NCBI RefSeq assembly: GCF_036014195.1
Contig: NZ_CP107918.1
Span: 1,426,001 to 1,490,000 of the forward strand
Length of the DNA stretch: 64,000 nucleotides
Direction of reading: 5' to 3'
Origin: Streptomyces sp. NBC_00442
GTDB lineage: Bacteria > Actinomycetota > Actinomycetes > Streptomycetales > Streptomycetaceae
Part shown: positions 8,663-18,804 of the stretch, piece by piece
Position numbering within the stretch: the first letter of the stretch is position 1
How the letters are laid out: each line of letters starts with the position of its first letter
Program-made: the position numbers and the translations under genes
The notes under the pieces: generated by a model
Seen by the model: only the letters and a program-made list of their open reading frames with translations
The model's database searches: none
Told to the model about the DNA's origin: nothing

Positions 8663-9816
8663 GGCTGCAGGTCTACCACTGTCGCCCCGTGGGTTTCCCG
8701 GGCCCCGTCCGCGCTGCCGACCGCGGCGAGGAGCCGGATGTGGCCCCTCGCGCACATCTCGGCCGCGAGGGCGATGAGTTCGCGGGTCTGACGGGGGTCG
8801 AGTGCGCGGTCGAGCCCGTCGGCGAGGACGGTAAGGGTCTGCATGGCCGGGGGCACTTCGGCAACGGTGTCGACGGCGAGGACGCCGGGACCCGTGAGCA
8901 GGACGAGGGCGAGCGCGAGATAGCGCAGTTCGCCTTCGCCGAGTCGTCCGACGGGGGTGCCGTGCCGGTTTCCGCCGCGCGCGAGGACGGCACGTACCGT
9001 ACCGTCGGCGAGTTCTTCGGCGGTCAGGCCGGTGACGGTGCCGTGGCAGCCGGCACGGGCCGCGGTGACGAGACGGCCGTGGCGGATGCCGCATTCGGTG
9101 CGGGTGCGGAGCAGGACCTCGGCGAGGTTGTCGCAGCCGCGCCGCAAGCGGCCGCCCGCGGCCCCCTGGGTGGGCACGACGGGGGCGCGCATGCCCTGCG
9201 GCTGGGGGTCGCAGGGAAACACCGAGCGCAGGGCGACGACGACTTGTTCCGCCGCCGCGAGGACGTGCCGTTGGCCCTCCGTCTTGCCCGCGACGCGCAG
9301 CGGCAGCAGCGCGGTGCCGAGACGGTCGTCGGGAAGGGGGGCACGGGTGACGGGGACCGCGCCCGCGGTGTGCCAGGCCGCCTGGACGGTGGAGCGGCTC
9401 GGGTCGCGCAGCGCGGTGCTCAGGAGGGTCTGTCCCTCACTGGTCAGACGTTCGCCGACGACGCGGAGTTCCGGTTCGGCCTGCACGGCGAGGTCGAGGC
9501 GGACCGGACCGGCCGGACCGTCGACGGTGCAGCCGATACGGAAGCCGCGCCGCCCCTGCGCGTCCGCGTCGGCGCGCTCCGGCACGCAGCCGACGGGATC
9601 GCGGAAAACGGCCCCCAGCGCGGCGCCGGAGCCGAGTCTGGCGAGCGCCTCGAACGCCTCGATGACGCTGGACTTGCCGCTGCCGCTCGGCCCCGTGAGC
9701 AGGGTGAGGGGGCCGAGCGGGATGGCCGCCCCCCGGTGCGTCCTGAAGGCGGACAACCGTAATTCGGTGACGGTGGGTCGATCGGGCCGGCTGTTTTTGT
9801 CACTGTTGGTGGTCAT
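8659..9816 (-). CDS. AAA-family ATPase with degenerate Walker B
   Basis: A 385-residue ATP-binding protein of the AAA_21/RecF-like type. Walker A is GPSGSGKSS near residue 37; an ABC-like signature occurs at GRLGEGELRYLALALVLL, and the following hydrophobic strand reads VLAVDTVAEVPP, so the catalytic glutamate expected after the Walker B aspartate is replaced by threonine. ATG at 9816 has no ribosome site, but a TACGGT -10-like box ends seven bases upstream, which suggests a leaderless transcript. It overlaps the MazG-like gene by four bases. Function unknown; the pair may act together on nucleotides or DNA. Confidence 0.75.
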   Translation of the reverse strand: MTTNSDKNSRPDRPTVTELRLSAFRTHRGAAIPLGPLTLLTGPSGSGKSSVIEAFEALARLGSGAALGAVFRDPVGCVPERADADAQGRRGFRIGCTVDGPAGPVRLDLAVQAEPELRVVGERLTSEGQTLLSTALRDPSRSTVQAAWHTAGAVPVTRAPLPDDRLGTALLPLRVAGKTEGQRHVLAAAEQVVVALRSVFPCDPQPQGMRAPVVPTQGAAGGRLRRGCDNLAEVLLRTRTECGIRHGRLVTAARAGCHGTVTGLTAEELADGTVRAVLARGGNRHGTPVGRLGEGELRYLALALVLLTGPGVLAVDTVAEVPPAMQTLTVLADGLDRALDPRQTRELIALAAEMCARGHIRLLAAVGSADGARETHGATVVDLQP

Positions 9817-9898
9817 GGCTCGGACCGTACGCAGCCCGAAAACTGACGAACCGTTCCGCCTCGTCGACCTTCCTACGAATGAGGGACGGGGACGGGGA

Positions 9899-10288
9899 TC
9901 AGGGCTGTGGGAGGGCCGCCGCGGCGACGCCTTCCACTTCGGTGCCGACCGGCGCGAGCAGGAAGACGTTGCGGTCGACGCGGTGCATTCCGCTGCCCAG
10001 GCCGAACACGACACCGGTGCTGAAGTCGAGGATCCGCTTGGCGACTTCGGGGTCCGCGCCGGTCAGGTCGAGCAGGACCGGGATCTGGGCCATGAGGTAG
10101 TCGGCCACCTCGCGGGCGTCGGCGAAGATCTGCACCCGCAGGACGACGAAGCGCCGCTGCTCGGCCGTGGCGTAGTCGCCGGGGATGGTCTCGTGGTCGA
10201 CTCTGGACGGCCATTCGTTGCGGCCGCGCAGCGGAACGACCTGGGCGAGGCCCTCCCACTGTTCGTCGGTGACGTCGTACCTGCTCAC
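9899..10288 (-). CDS. SepF-like cell-division protein (paralogue)
   Basis: A 129-residue protein with the SepF core: RRFVVLRVQIFADAREVADYL, PVLLDLTGADPEVAKRILDFSTG and HRVDRNVFLLAPVG. SepF anchors and aligns FtsZ at the membrane. The usual N-terminal amphipathic membrane anchor is short or absent, so this is probably one of the SepF-like paralogues (the Sfl type) rather than the main sepF of the division cluster. GTG at 10288 has a GAGGTGG ribosome site. It is not near ftsZ. Confidence 0.85.
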   Translation of the reverse strand: MSRYDVTDEQWEGLAQVVPLRGRNEWPSRVDHETIPGDYATAEQRRFVVLRVQIFADAREVADYLMAQIPVLLDLTGADPEVAKRILDFSTGVVFGLGSGMHRVDRNVFLLAPVGTEVEGVAAAALPQP

Positions 10289-10430
10289 CGGACCACCTCG
10301 CCCACGTGCTGTATTTGCATCCGGCCATGATGACGCCGCTCACCCGTTCAGCCCAACTTCGACACGGCTGCGGGAGTGTCGGTCATGACTCGTTTCACTC
10401 AGGGCGCCCCACCCGGGCGCCACCGGGCCG

Positions 10431-10500
10431 CCCGTCGGCCACGCGCGGGAGCTGCCCGTCGGCCACGCGCGGGAAAGCCGCCCGTCGGCTACGCGCAGGA
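10431..10500. repeat. Three 20-bp direct repeats at the 3' end of the Fur gene
   Basis: CCCGTCGGCCACGCGCGGGA occurs at 10431-10450 and 10455-10474. A third copy with two changes at 10481-10500 contains the Fur stop codon. The outer copies look like duplications of the coding 3' end. Confidence 0.8.
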
Positions 10501-10899
10501 CGGGCACAGCCCGCGGTAGGTGACCTCGGCCCGCGACAGCGTGAAGCCGAAGCGCTCCTCCGTGGGGAGGTCGGCCAGGCGGTCGCCGCCCGGGTGGACG
10601 TCGCGGATGGTGCCGCAGCCGGAGCACACCAGGTGGTGGTGCGGGCGGTGGGCATTGGGGTCGTAGCGCTTGGCGCGGCCATCGGTCGAGAGCTCCATGA
10701 CCTCGCCGAGCGACACGAGCTCGCCCAGCGTGTTGTACACGGTCGCCCGGGAGATCTCGGGCAGCAGCTCGGCGGCGCGGCCGTGCACCTCGTCCGCCGT
10801 CAGATGGACGTGGTCGCCGTTCAGGACCTCCGCGACGACACGCCGCTGGGACGTCATCCGCCAGCCGCGCCCTCGCAGCCGTTCGAGCAGGTCACTCAT
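10489..10899 (-). CDS. Fur-family peroxide/iron-responsive repressor (CatR/FurA/PerR type)
   Basis: A 136-residue DNA-binding repressor. The winged helix covers the first 80 residues (RMTSQRRVVAEVL, ISRATVYNTLGELVSLGEV). The metal region follows, with HRPHHHLVCSGCG and a second CXXC at the extreme C-terminus (GLCPSC), forming the structural zinc site of PerR/Fur proteins. ATG at 10899 is preferred over the GTG at 10908 because AGGTGA lies at the right distance. It faces katG across a 640-bp gap and probably represses katG and itself until peroxide oxidises the metal site. Confidence 0.92.
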   Translation of the reverse strand: MSDLLERLRGRGWRMTSQRRVVAEVLNGDHVHLTADEVHGRAAELLPEISRATVYNTLGELVSLGEVMELSTDGRAKRYDPNAHRPHHHLVCSGCGTIRDVHPGGDRLADLPTEERFGFTLSRAEVTYRGLCPSCA

Positions 10900-10978
10900 G
10901 CCGTTCACCTGTCCACGGTTCGGGGTTGGATGGATACGCGCAGTGTGCCGGAGGGGACGGCCGCGTTCCGAAGGGATA

Positions 10979-11023
10979 TGGATTTGGTGTTTTTCTTGAC
11001 TTGGATTTGGTCCATCGTAGGAT
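10979..11023 (+). promoter_or_regulatory. Likely katG promoter with paired Fur/PerR-type operator repeats
   Basis: TTGACT at 10996-11001 and TAGGAT at 11018-11023, 16 bp apart, form a good sigma-70 type promoter toward katG. The 10-mer TGGATTTGGT occurs twice, at 10979-10988 and 11002-11011, 23 bp apart (about two helical turns). The second copy lies between the -35 and -10 boxes and forms a short dyad with the following TCCA. This is where a repressor would block initiation. Confidence 0.55.
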
Positions 11024-13764
<2,741 letters not shown>

Positions 13765-13807
13765 CCATGTGAGCGTCCGACCGCGTGACCCGGCCCTTCC
13801 CGGCCCG

Positions 13808-13843
13808 CCGCCCGCCCCCGACCACCACCCCGGGGGCGGGCGG
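13808..13843 (+). terminator. katG terminator hairpin
   Basis: A perfect 13-bp stem, CCGCCCGCCCCCG with its complement, closes a 10-base loop, 44 bp after the katG stop. There is no U-tract. Confidence 0.8.
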
Positions 13844-14068
13844 CGCCGTGTCCGGCCCGGCAGGGAACCCCCTCGCGCCCAGGTCCGTCCGCGGGTACGA
13901 ATCCGGGGCGCGGGGTACGAGGTGCGGGCGGAACCAACGGCAGGATTGCGCCAAACACGGGCGGGAGGCCGGGCTCGTACGTTCGACAGGGCGGACGGCT
14001 CATTACGCTGGGGTGGCAGAAAGTCGGTCAGGGCCGGAAAGCGGTCCCTGCGCACGGGGGTTGGAGAC

Positions 14069-14383
14069 ATGAGCGGGAACGCCAGGGCCGACGCCGACGC
14101 ACACCATCCGCCGGCCGCGCCGCGACGTCTCGGCGGTATGCCCGGCGCTTGTCACCGGGGCGTTCGAGCGCCCGTCCCCGGAGCCGCCGGGAGGCGCCGG
14201 GAGAAGGCACCCCGGGCCCTGCCCACCAGGAGCCGGCGCGAACGCGCCGTCGGACGCCCCGGAACGGACGGACGCGCCAGAACGGACGGACGCGCCAGAA
14301 CGGACCGACACCTCGGAGCGGGCCGGCACCTCGGAGCGACCGGACGCATCAGAACGGACCCGGCTCACCGCCCCGTCTTGTGA
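14069..14383 (+). CDS. Doubtful small ORF upstream of the metalloprotease gene
   Basis: ATG at 14069 has a GGAG site six bases upstream and begins a 104-codon frame (MSGNARADADAHHPPAAPRR). Codon bias is good for about 20 codons and then decays, while another frame becomes the coding-like one around 14250. In related MAB_1171c loci I would expect a helix-turn-helix regulator here; none is readable in any frame. It may be the decayed remains of such a gene, or nothing. Confidence 0.2.
   Translation: MSGNARADADAHHPPAAPRRLGGMPGACHRGVRAPVPGAAGRRREKAPRALPTRSRRERAVGRPGTDGRARTDGRARTDRHLGAGRHLGATGRIRTDPAHRPVL
14258..14362. repeat. Short tandem repeats
   Basis: An 18-bp unit (GAACGGACGGACGCGCCA) is present two and a half times, followed by two copies of an ACCTCGGAGCG-containing unit and another GAACGGACC. 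Read in one plus frame it gives Glu-Arg-Thr-Asp-Ala-Pro repeats, but that frame has no start codon. Confidence 0.6.
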
Positions 14384-14518
14384 GGCATGTGAGGCCCGCC
14401 CCGTGGTCCCGACGGACGGCCCCCGAAGACACCCGCTTGTGCACGTGGAGAGGGCCCTTCCAGCGTGCTGTGCCCGGCGACAGTGGAAGGCGCGACAGTG
14501 GAAGGCGGCAGAGAGCCA

Positions 14519-15040
14519 GTGCGGACAACCGGCGCGTACGAGGAATTGCAACGCAGGTGCCTCGCGATCCTGCGTGATCTCGGCGTGGAGCGTTCCCTGC
14601 CCTTCGACGCCGTCTGCGCGCGGGTGGAGGAGCTCCGGGGCCGCCGCCTGGTCCTGCGGGAATTGCCGGAGGAGGCCGCACTGAGCGGGGTCTGCGGACT
14701 CTGGCTCGGCACCGACACCGCCGACTACATCTTTTACGAGGCCAGGACCGCGCCCTTGCACCGCGAGCACATCGTCCTGCACGAAATCGGCCATGTGCTG
14801 TGCGATCACCGCCGTGACGTCGCGGCCACGGCCGACGGCCCGGCCGGTCCGCCGGACGGCGACCTCCAGCCGCAGCTCGTCAAACGCCTCATGGCGCGCA
14901 GCAGTTACACCACCCGCGAGGAGCAGGAAGCGGAGATGATCGCCAGCCTGATCCAGAGTTCGGGGAAGCCCAGCCGTCTGGCGGGCCCGATGGGACGGCT
15001 CGGCGCCTTCCTGGGATTGACGGTCGCCGGTGACGAGTGA
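14519..15040 (+). CDS. ImmA/IrrE-like zinc metalloprotease-fold protein
   Basis: About 173 residues with the HEIGH zinc motif in IVLHEIGHVLCDH and a downstream glutamate-rich helix REEQEAEMIASLI typical of ImmA/IrrE peptidase-fold proteins. Such proteins cleave or bind repressor partners, or act as toxin components. The frame is open back to a GTG at 14465, but the sequence there is a short tandem duplication, so I favour the GTG at 14519 (MRTTGAYEELQRR). It overlaps the next gene by 11 bases, as in other actinomycete pairs of this kind. A partner XRE regulator is not visible upstream. Confidence 0.75.
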   Translation: MRTTGAYEELQRRCLAILRDLGVERSLPFDAVCARVEELRGRRLVLRELPEEAALSGVCGLWLGTDTADYIFYEARTAPLHREHIVLHEIGHVLCDHRRDVAATADGPAGPPDGDLQPQLVKRLMARSSYTTREEQEAEMIASLIQSSGKPSRLAGPMGRLGAFLGLTVAGDE

Positions 15041-16190
15041 TCGTGTGGTGCGTGAACTGGCGGACTTCATCGGCCTGTTCGGCGTCCTCGTGCTGTGGGC
15101 CGCCCTGCTCTGGCGGGCCCTTCCGGCGTTGCGCCGTCCCGCGCAGCGCGGGCTGTGGCTCACCGTCCTCACGGCGACCATCGCCATCACCCTGTTCCAG
15201 CCCAGGGTCGTCCAGTGGCTCATGAGCGCCGGGGCGGGCGCCCACCTGGTGTCGCTGACCCGCAATGTGCTCGGCGTGCTGAGCGCCGGCCTCGTCCTCC
15301 TGTTCGTCGTCGACTCCACCCGCTCGCGCCGGCTTCAGGCCACCGTGGTCGCGGGCCTCGCCGCGGCGATGGGTTCGCTGCTCGTGCTCGACCGGTTCGG
15401 CATCGATCAGTCGGGTTCGCTGATGGCCCTGCAGGGGCCGGCCGACCCGTCGACCCTGTACTGGCTGATCCTCGTCGCCGCACACCTGCTGGGCGACGCC
15501 GTCGCCGTGGTCGTCTGCTGGGACTACAGCAGGCGCGCCGACGACCGCGATCTCGTATGGTCCCTGCGGCTGTTCGCGGCGGGAAGCGTCCTGGCCATCG
15601 TGTTCTGGAGCGGCTACCTGTTCAACCTGTGCTTCCACACCGCCGGTACGCTCCCCTACCTCTCCCTGGTCATCAGCGTCCACGGCCTGTTCCGCGCGGC
15701 GTCGCTCCTCGTGCCCACCGCGACCGCGTGCGCCAGGTCGGCGTCGGACCTGCGCACGACGTGGGCGCTGTGGCCGCTGTGGCGCGATCTGGTCGTCGCC
15801 GTACCTCAGGTGACCTTGACCAGACCGCAGCGGTCCCGGGTCCAGGACGTGCTGCGCCCCCGCTCCCCGCTGTCCCTCCAGGCACACCGCCAGACCATCG
15901 AGACGTACGACGCGATGCTGGAGCTTCAGCAGTACGTCAGGCCCGACGCGTACGAACAGGCGCTCCTGCGGGCGCGGCACGCGGGCATGTACGGCGACCG
16001 GCTGACGGCTGCCGCGCTCGCCGGCGCCCTCGACCAGGCACGGCGCGCCAAGCTGGCGGGCGCGCCGCCCTCCGCGCCGCGCCCGCTGCCCGGCGTCGAC
16101 CGCGGCAGCACGGTGACCCTGCTCGCGATCGCCCGGATGTGGCCTGCCGTGTCGGGCAGCGGCGCCACGGGTGCGGTGCGATCGGGGTGA
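15030..16190 (+). CDS. MAB_1171c-family multi-spanning membrane protein
   Basis: 386 residues with about seven hydrophobic helices in the first 230 (for example FIGLFGVLVLWAALLW, VLGVLSAGLVLLFVV, VLAIVFWSGYLFNLCF), then a cytosolic C-terminal half with RDLVVAVPQVTL and QTIETYDAMLELQQYV. This matches the putative transporter family named after MAB_1171c (DUF6545). The start GTG at 15030 lies inside the end of the metalloprotease gene, so the two are coupled. Function is unproven; the constant pairing with ImmA/IrrE proteins suggests a joint signalling or toxin-like role. Confidence 0.8.
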   Translation: MTSDRVVRELADFIGLFGVLVLWAALLWRALPALRRPAQRGLWLTVLTATIAITLFQPRVVQWLMSAGAGAHLVSLTRNVLGVLSAGLVLLFVVDSTRSRRLQATVVAGLAAAMGSLLVLDRFGIDQSGSLMALQGPADPSTLYWLILVAAHLLGDAVAVVVCWDYSRRADDRDLVWSLRLFAAGSVLAIVFWSGYLFNLCFHTAGTLPYLSLVISVHGLFRAASLLVPTATACARSASDLRTTWALWPLWRDLVVAVPQVTLTRPQRSRVQDVLRPRSPLSLQAHRQTIETYDAMLELQQYVRPDAYEQALLRARHAGMYGDRLTAAALAGALDQARRAKLAGAPPSAPRPLPGVDRGSTVTLLAIARMWPAVSGSGATGAVRSG

Positions 16191-16244
16191 CGTTCGCGCG
16201 CGTCACGTCCGCGCCGGGGTGACACCCGCGCCGGGCCGTGGGCC

Positions 16245-17090
16245 TCAGAGCGCGGCTTCGTCCCGCGGTGTGATCCGGAAGTCGAACGCGAGGGTCCCGG
16301 GGTCGAGGGCGGTGGCTCCGCCGTCGATGGTGAGCACGGAACCGTTGACGTAGGAGGATGCCGGGGAGAGCAACCAGCTGATGGCTTCGGCGACTTCGCG
16401 CGGCTCGGCCGGGCGGCCCATGGGCAGGAGCCGGGTGGCTTCGGCGTACGCGGCCTCGGCGCCCCCGCCCCCGAGGCCGGCCTCCTCGGCGAAACGGCTC
16501 ATGCGCCGGTCGGCCATCTCGCTCCGCACCCAGCTGGGGCAGACGATGTTGGAGCGCACTCCCACGTGCCCGTAGTCGACGGCGACGGAACGGGCCAGCT
16601 GCAACAGGGCCGACTTGGACACGGCGTACGGTGCGTTGCCGCGGCCGTTGCGCAGCGCGGACACGGATGCGACGGAGACCACCGCGCCGCGCGTGTCGAT
16701 CAGGTGCGGCATGGCGGCGCGCAGGAGCAGCAGCGGTCCCGTGACGTTCGTCCGCATGACCTCGTCCCAGTCGTCCAGGGACATGTCACCGACCGTTCCG
16801 CCGCGCCCGATACCGGCGTTGAGGACGACGCCGTCGAGCCGCCCGTAGGTGTCGAGGGCGGCGCGCACGAGACTGTCGGCGGCCTCGGGGGTCCCCACGT
16901 CACAGGGGTGCGCCAGCGCTCCGCTCTCCCGAGCGAGCCGCTCCAACGGTTCGACCCGCCGCCCGCCGGCCACCACGCAATGCCCCCCTTCCCGCAACAA
17001 CCGGGCGCTGGCCTCCCCGATCCCGGACCCGGCACCGGTGACGATGACAACTCGCTTGTCGTTCCTTGCGGCAACTGACGTGTCGTTCAT
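16245..17090 (-). CDS. SDR-family oxidoreductase
   Basis: A 281-residue Rossmann-fold NAD(P)-dependent dehydrogenase. The cofactor loop TGAGSGIG is near residue 19, with LNAGIG, the catalytic serine region VSVASVSAL, the catalytic YAVSK pair, and the C-terminal LSPASSYVNGSVLTIDGG typical of classical SDRs. The substrate is unknown. It is transcribed in the same direction as the MerR gene upstream but separated by about 155 bp, so it may be a separate or MerR-linked unit. Confidence 0.9.
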   Translation of the reverse strand: MNDTSVAARNDKRVVIVTGAGSGIGEASARLLREGGHCVVAGGRRVEPLERLARESGALAHPCDVGTPEAADSLVRAALDTYGRLDGVVLNAGIGRGGTVGDMSLDDWDEVMRTNVTGPLLLLRAAMPHLIDTRGAVVSVASVSALRNGRGNAPYAVSKSALLQLARSVAVDYGHVGVRSNIVCPSWVRSEMADRRMSRFAEEAGLGGGGAEAAYAEATRLLPMGRPAEPREVAEAISWLLSPASSYVNGSVLTIDGGATALDPGTLAFDFRITPRDEAAL

Positions 17091-17245
17091 TGCGGTTCAG
17101 CCTTCTGATCGAGTGCGGTGCGTACCAGGGATCCGTTCGCATCGTAGATCGGGAGGCGGGACGCTTGGATGATCTTGAGACGGGGTGGCTGGTTCTGGGG
17201 GCCGACGAGGCCGCGCGGCACAAGCTCCCCAGGGGGCAGGTCGGC

Positions 17246-17617
17246 TCAGGCTTCGCGGACGAAGTGCGCGCAGTCCGGACAGTCATCGAGATACCGATGC
17301 CGGCACTCGACGGTGTGCCGCAGGAACGTGATGGCTTGTTGCGCTCGGGCGATCTCACCTTCGAGCGCGGCGATCTTCGCCCTCACCACCGCTTGTGCCG
17401 CCTGCTTCCTCGGCGTCATGGCCGCTATGACGTCCGGCAACGACAGACCAACGCGCCGCAGCTTCAGCACGGTGCGCGCCTGCTCCAGAGCGCTGTCGTC
17501 GTAGATGCGGTGACCATTGCCGTCGCGGCGCACGGTGAGGGCCCCCACATCCTCCCAGTGCCTCAACACGTGCGCTTCGACGCCGAGTTCCGCGGCTGCG
17601 TTTCCGATCGTCCGCAT
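17246..17617 (-). CDS. MerR-family transcriptional regulator
   Basis: A 123-residue regulator with the MerR winged helix at the N-terminus (MRTIGNAAAELGVEAHVLRHWEDVG, LTVRRDGNGHRIYDD) and the long dimer coiled coil. It ends with a cysteine/histidine-containing tail (CRHRYLDDCPDCAHF) that could bind a metal or sense redox state. ATG at 17617 starts the conserved domain; the longer open frame is shadow. It is divergent from an NAD(P)-binding protein gene across a 48-bp gap holding a MerR-style promoter. Confidence 0.9.
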   Translation of the reverse strand: MRTIGNAAAELGVEAHVLRHWEDVGALTVRRDGNGHRIYDDSALEQARTVLKLRRVGLSLPDVIAAMTPRKQAAQAVVRAKIAALEGEIARAQQAITFLRHTVECRHRYLDDCPDCAHFVREA

Positions 17618-17627
17618 CACACACGCC

Positions 17628-17658
17628 TTGCCTTCATGTCGACCTGAACCCCTAGCGT
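17628..17658 (+). promoter_or_regulatory. MerR-type promoter with 19-bp spacer, leaderless start
   Basis: TTGCCT (17628-17633) and TAGCGT (17653-17658) are separated by 19 bp, the over-long spacer that MerR regulators untwist. TTCA and TGAA half-sites flank 8 bp inside the spacer. Position +1 would fall on or next to the ATG at 17666, which has no ribosome site. Confidence 0.5.
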
Positions 17659-17665
17659 CTCGATC

Positions 17666-18553
17666 ATGCCTGACACCCATCGCCCCACGGGCACCCATCA
17701 CCATGCATCGGTCCTCGTCACCGGCGCCGCCGGAAGCCTCGGCCGTGAGGTTGTCGACCGCCTCCAGGAACACGGCGCACGCGTGCGATGCCTGGTGCGC
17801 CGTCACACCACCCGTCCGCGCCCTGGAGTCGAGCCGGTGATCGGCGACCTCACAGACCCCACGGTGCTCCGCGACGCGCTCCGGGGCATGGACGCGGTCC
17901 TTCTCCTGTGGCCGCTGCTCGATTCCGCCCCCGCCCACGAACTGGTCGCGGAGCTCGTCGCGGCGGCGCCCCGCGTCGTATACGTGTCCTCGACAGCCAT
18001 AGACGACGAAGCCGCCCAGCAGAGCGATCCCATCGTTCAGGTGCATGCCGACATGGAAGTCCTGCTGCGCGATGCCGGGCTACGCCCCGTCGTGCTCCGC
18101 AGCGACACGCTGGCCTCCAACGCCCGCGGGTGGGCGGCACAGTTGCGGGCCGGCGACGTGATCGCGGGTTCGGACATCGCGCGCACGGCCGTGGTCGACG
18201 AACGCGATGTCGCCGATGCGGCGGTAGCCGTCTTGCTCGCGCCCCACGACGCCCGGCCGACTCTCCCCCCGTACGTATTGACCGGACCCGAGGTGCTGAG
18301 CCGAGCCGACCAAATCGCCCGACTCGGCGCCGTCCTCGGACGCCGACTGAGCTTCCAATCGCTTCCCGCCGACCTTGCCCGATCCCGCATGCTCGCGGAC
18401 GGTCGTCCCGAACGACTGGTGGAGGCGCTGCTGGCCGCATCGGCGAACCGACCGGAGTCGCACCGCGTCACCGACCATGTCGAACGCCTCACTGGCCGGC
18501 CGGCCGGCACCTTCGCCCGATGGGCCGTCGACCACGTTGCCGACTTCGGGTGA
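17666..18553 (+). CDS. NmrA/SDR-a-like NAD(P)-binding protein
   Basis: A 295-residue atypical short-chain dehydrogenase. The nucleotide-binding loop is VTGAAGSLGREV near residue 19, followed by MDAVLLLWPL and VVYVSSTAI; the second half (VDERDVADAAVAVL, YVLTGPEVLSRADQIARLG) is as in NmrA/azoreductase-like proteins. It lacks the YxxxK catalytic pair, so it may be a redox sensor or quinone reductase rather than a classical dehydrogenase. The divergent MerR gene is its likely regulator, acting through the 19-bp-spacer promoter. The mRNA is probably leaderless. Confidence 0.88.
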   Translation: MPDTHRPTGTHHHASVLVTGAAGSLGREVVDRLQEHGARVRCLVRRHTTRPRPGVEPVIGDLTDPTVLRDALRGMDAVLLLWPLLDSAPAHELVAELVAAAPRVVYVSSTAIDDEAAQQSDPIVQVHADMEVLLRDAGLRPVVLRSDTLASNARGWAAQLRAGDVIAGSDIARTAVVDERDVADAAVAVLLAPHDARPTLPPYVLTGPEVLSRADQIARLGAVLGRRLSFQSLPADLARSRMLADGRPERLVEALLAASANRPESHRVTDHVERLTGRPAGTFARWAVDHVADFG

Positions 18554-18804
18554 CGGGAGGGCGACAGCACGGCCCGAGAAGGTCGAGCGAAGCCAGAACC
18601 TCGGCGCCGTTGCGCGCCGCCTTCAATACCCCTTCCACGGACAGAGGTTGGTCCGGGGCCTCACGCCACCCCCTCACATCGGAGGGCGGCACCCGGCTTC
18701 GCTCTGGACCGGGGTCGCCCCCCGGACTCGGCGCCTCGGGGCGAGAGGCACTCTCGACGAGAAGTGATGATGTGATTACCGTGAGTTGAAGAAGCGGTGG
18801 GGGT
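18554..18804. other. Gap at the left edge of the accessory island
   Basis: No gene is supported here. A minus-strand frame around 18580-18680 has good codon bias (VEGVLKAARNGAEVLASLDLL) but lacks a start and a recognisable family, so it may be a gene tail left by insertion of the island. The last 40 bp before the next gene are AT-richer and probably hold its promoter. Confidence 0.3.

Noticed and set aside
14003..15319. Long minus-strand frame with RSGAS repeats
   Set aside because: It runs antisense through the well-supported metalloprotease and MAB_1171c genes; the repeat is a by-product of the DNA tandem repeats.
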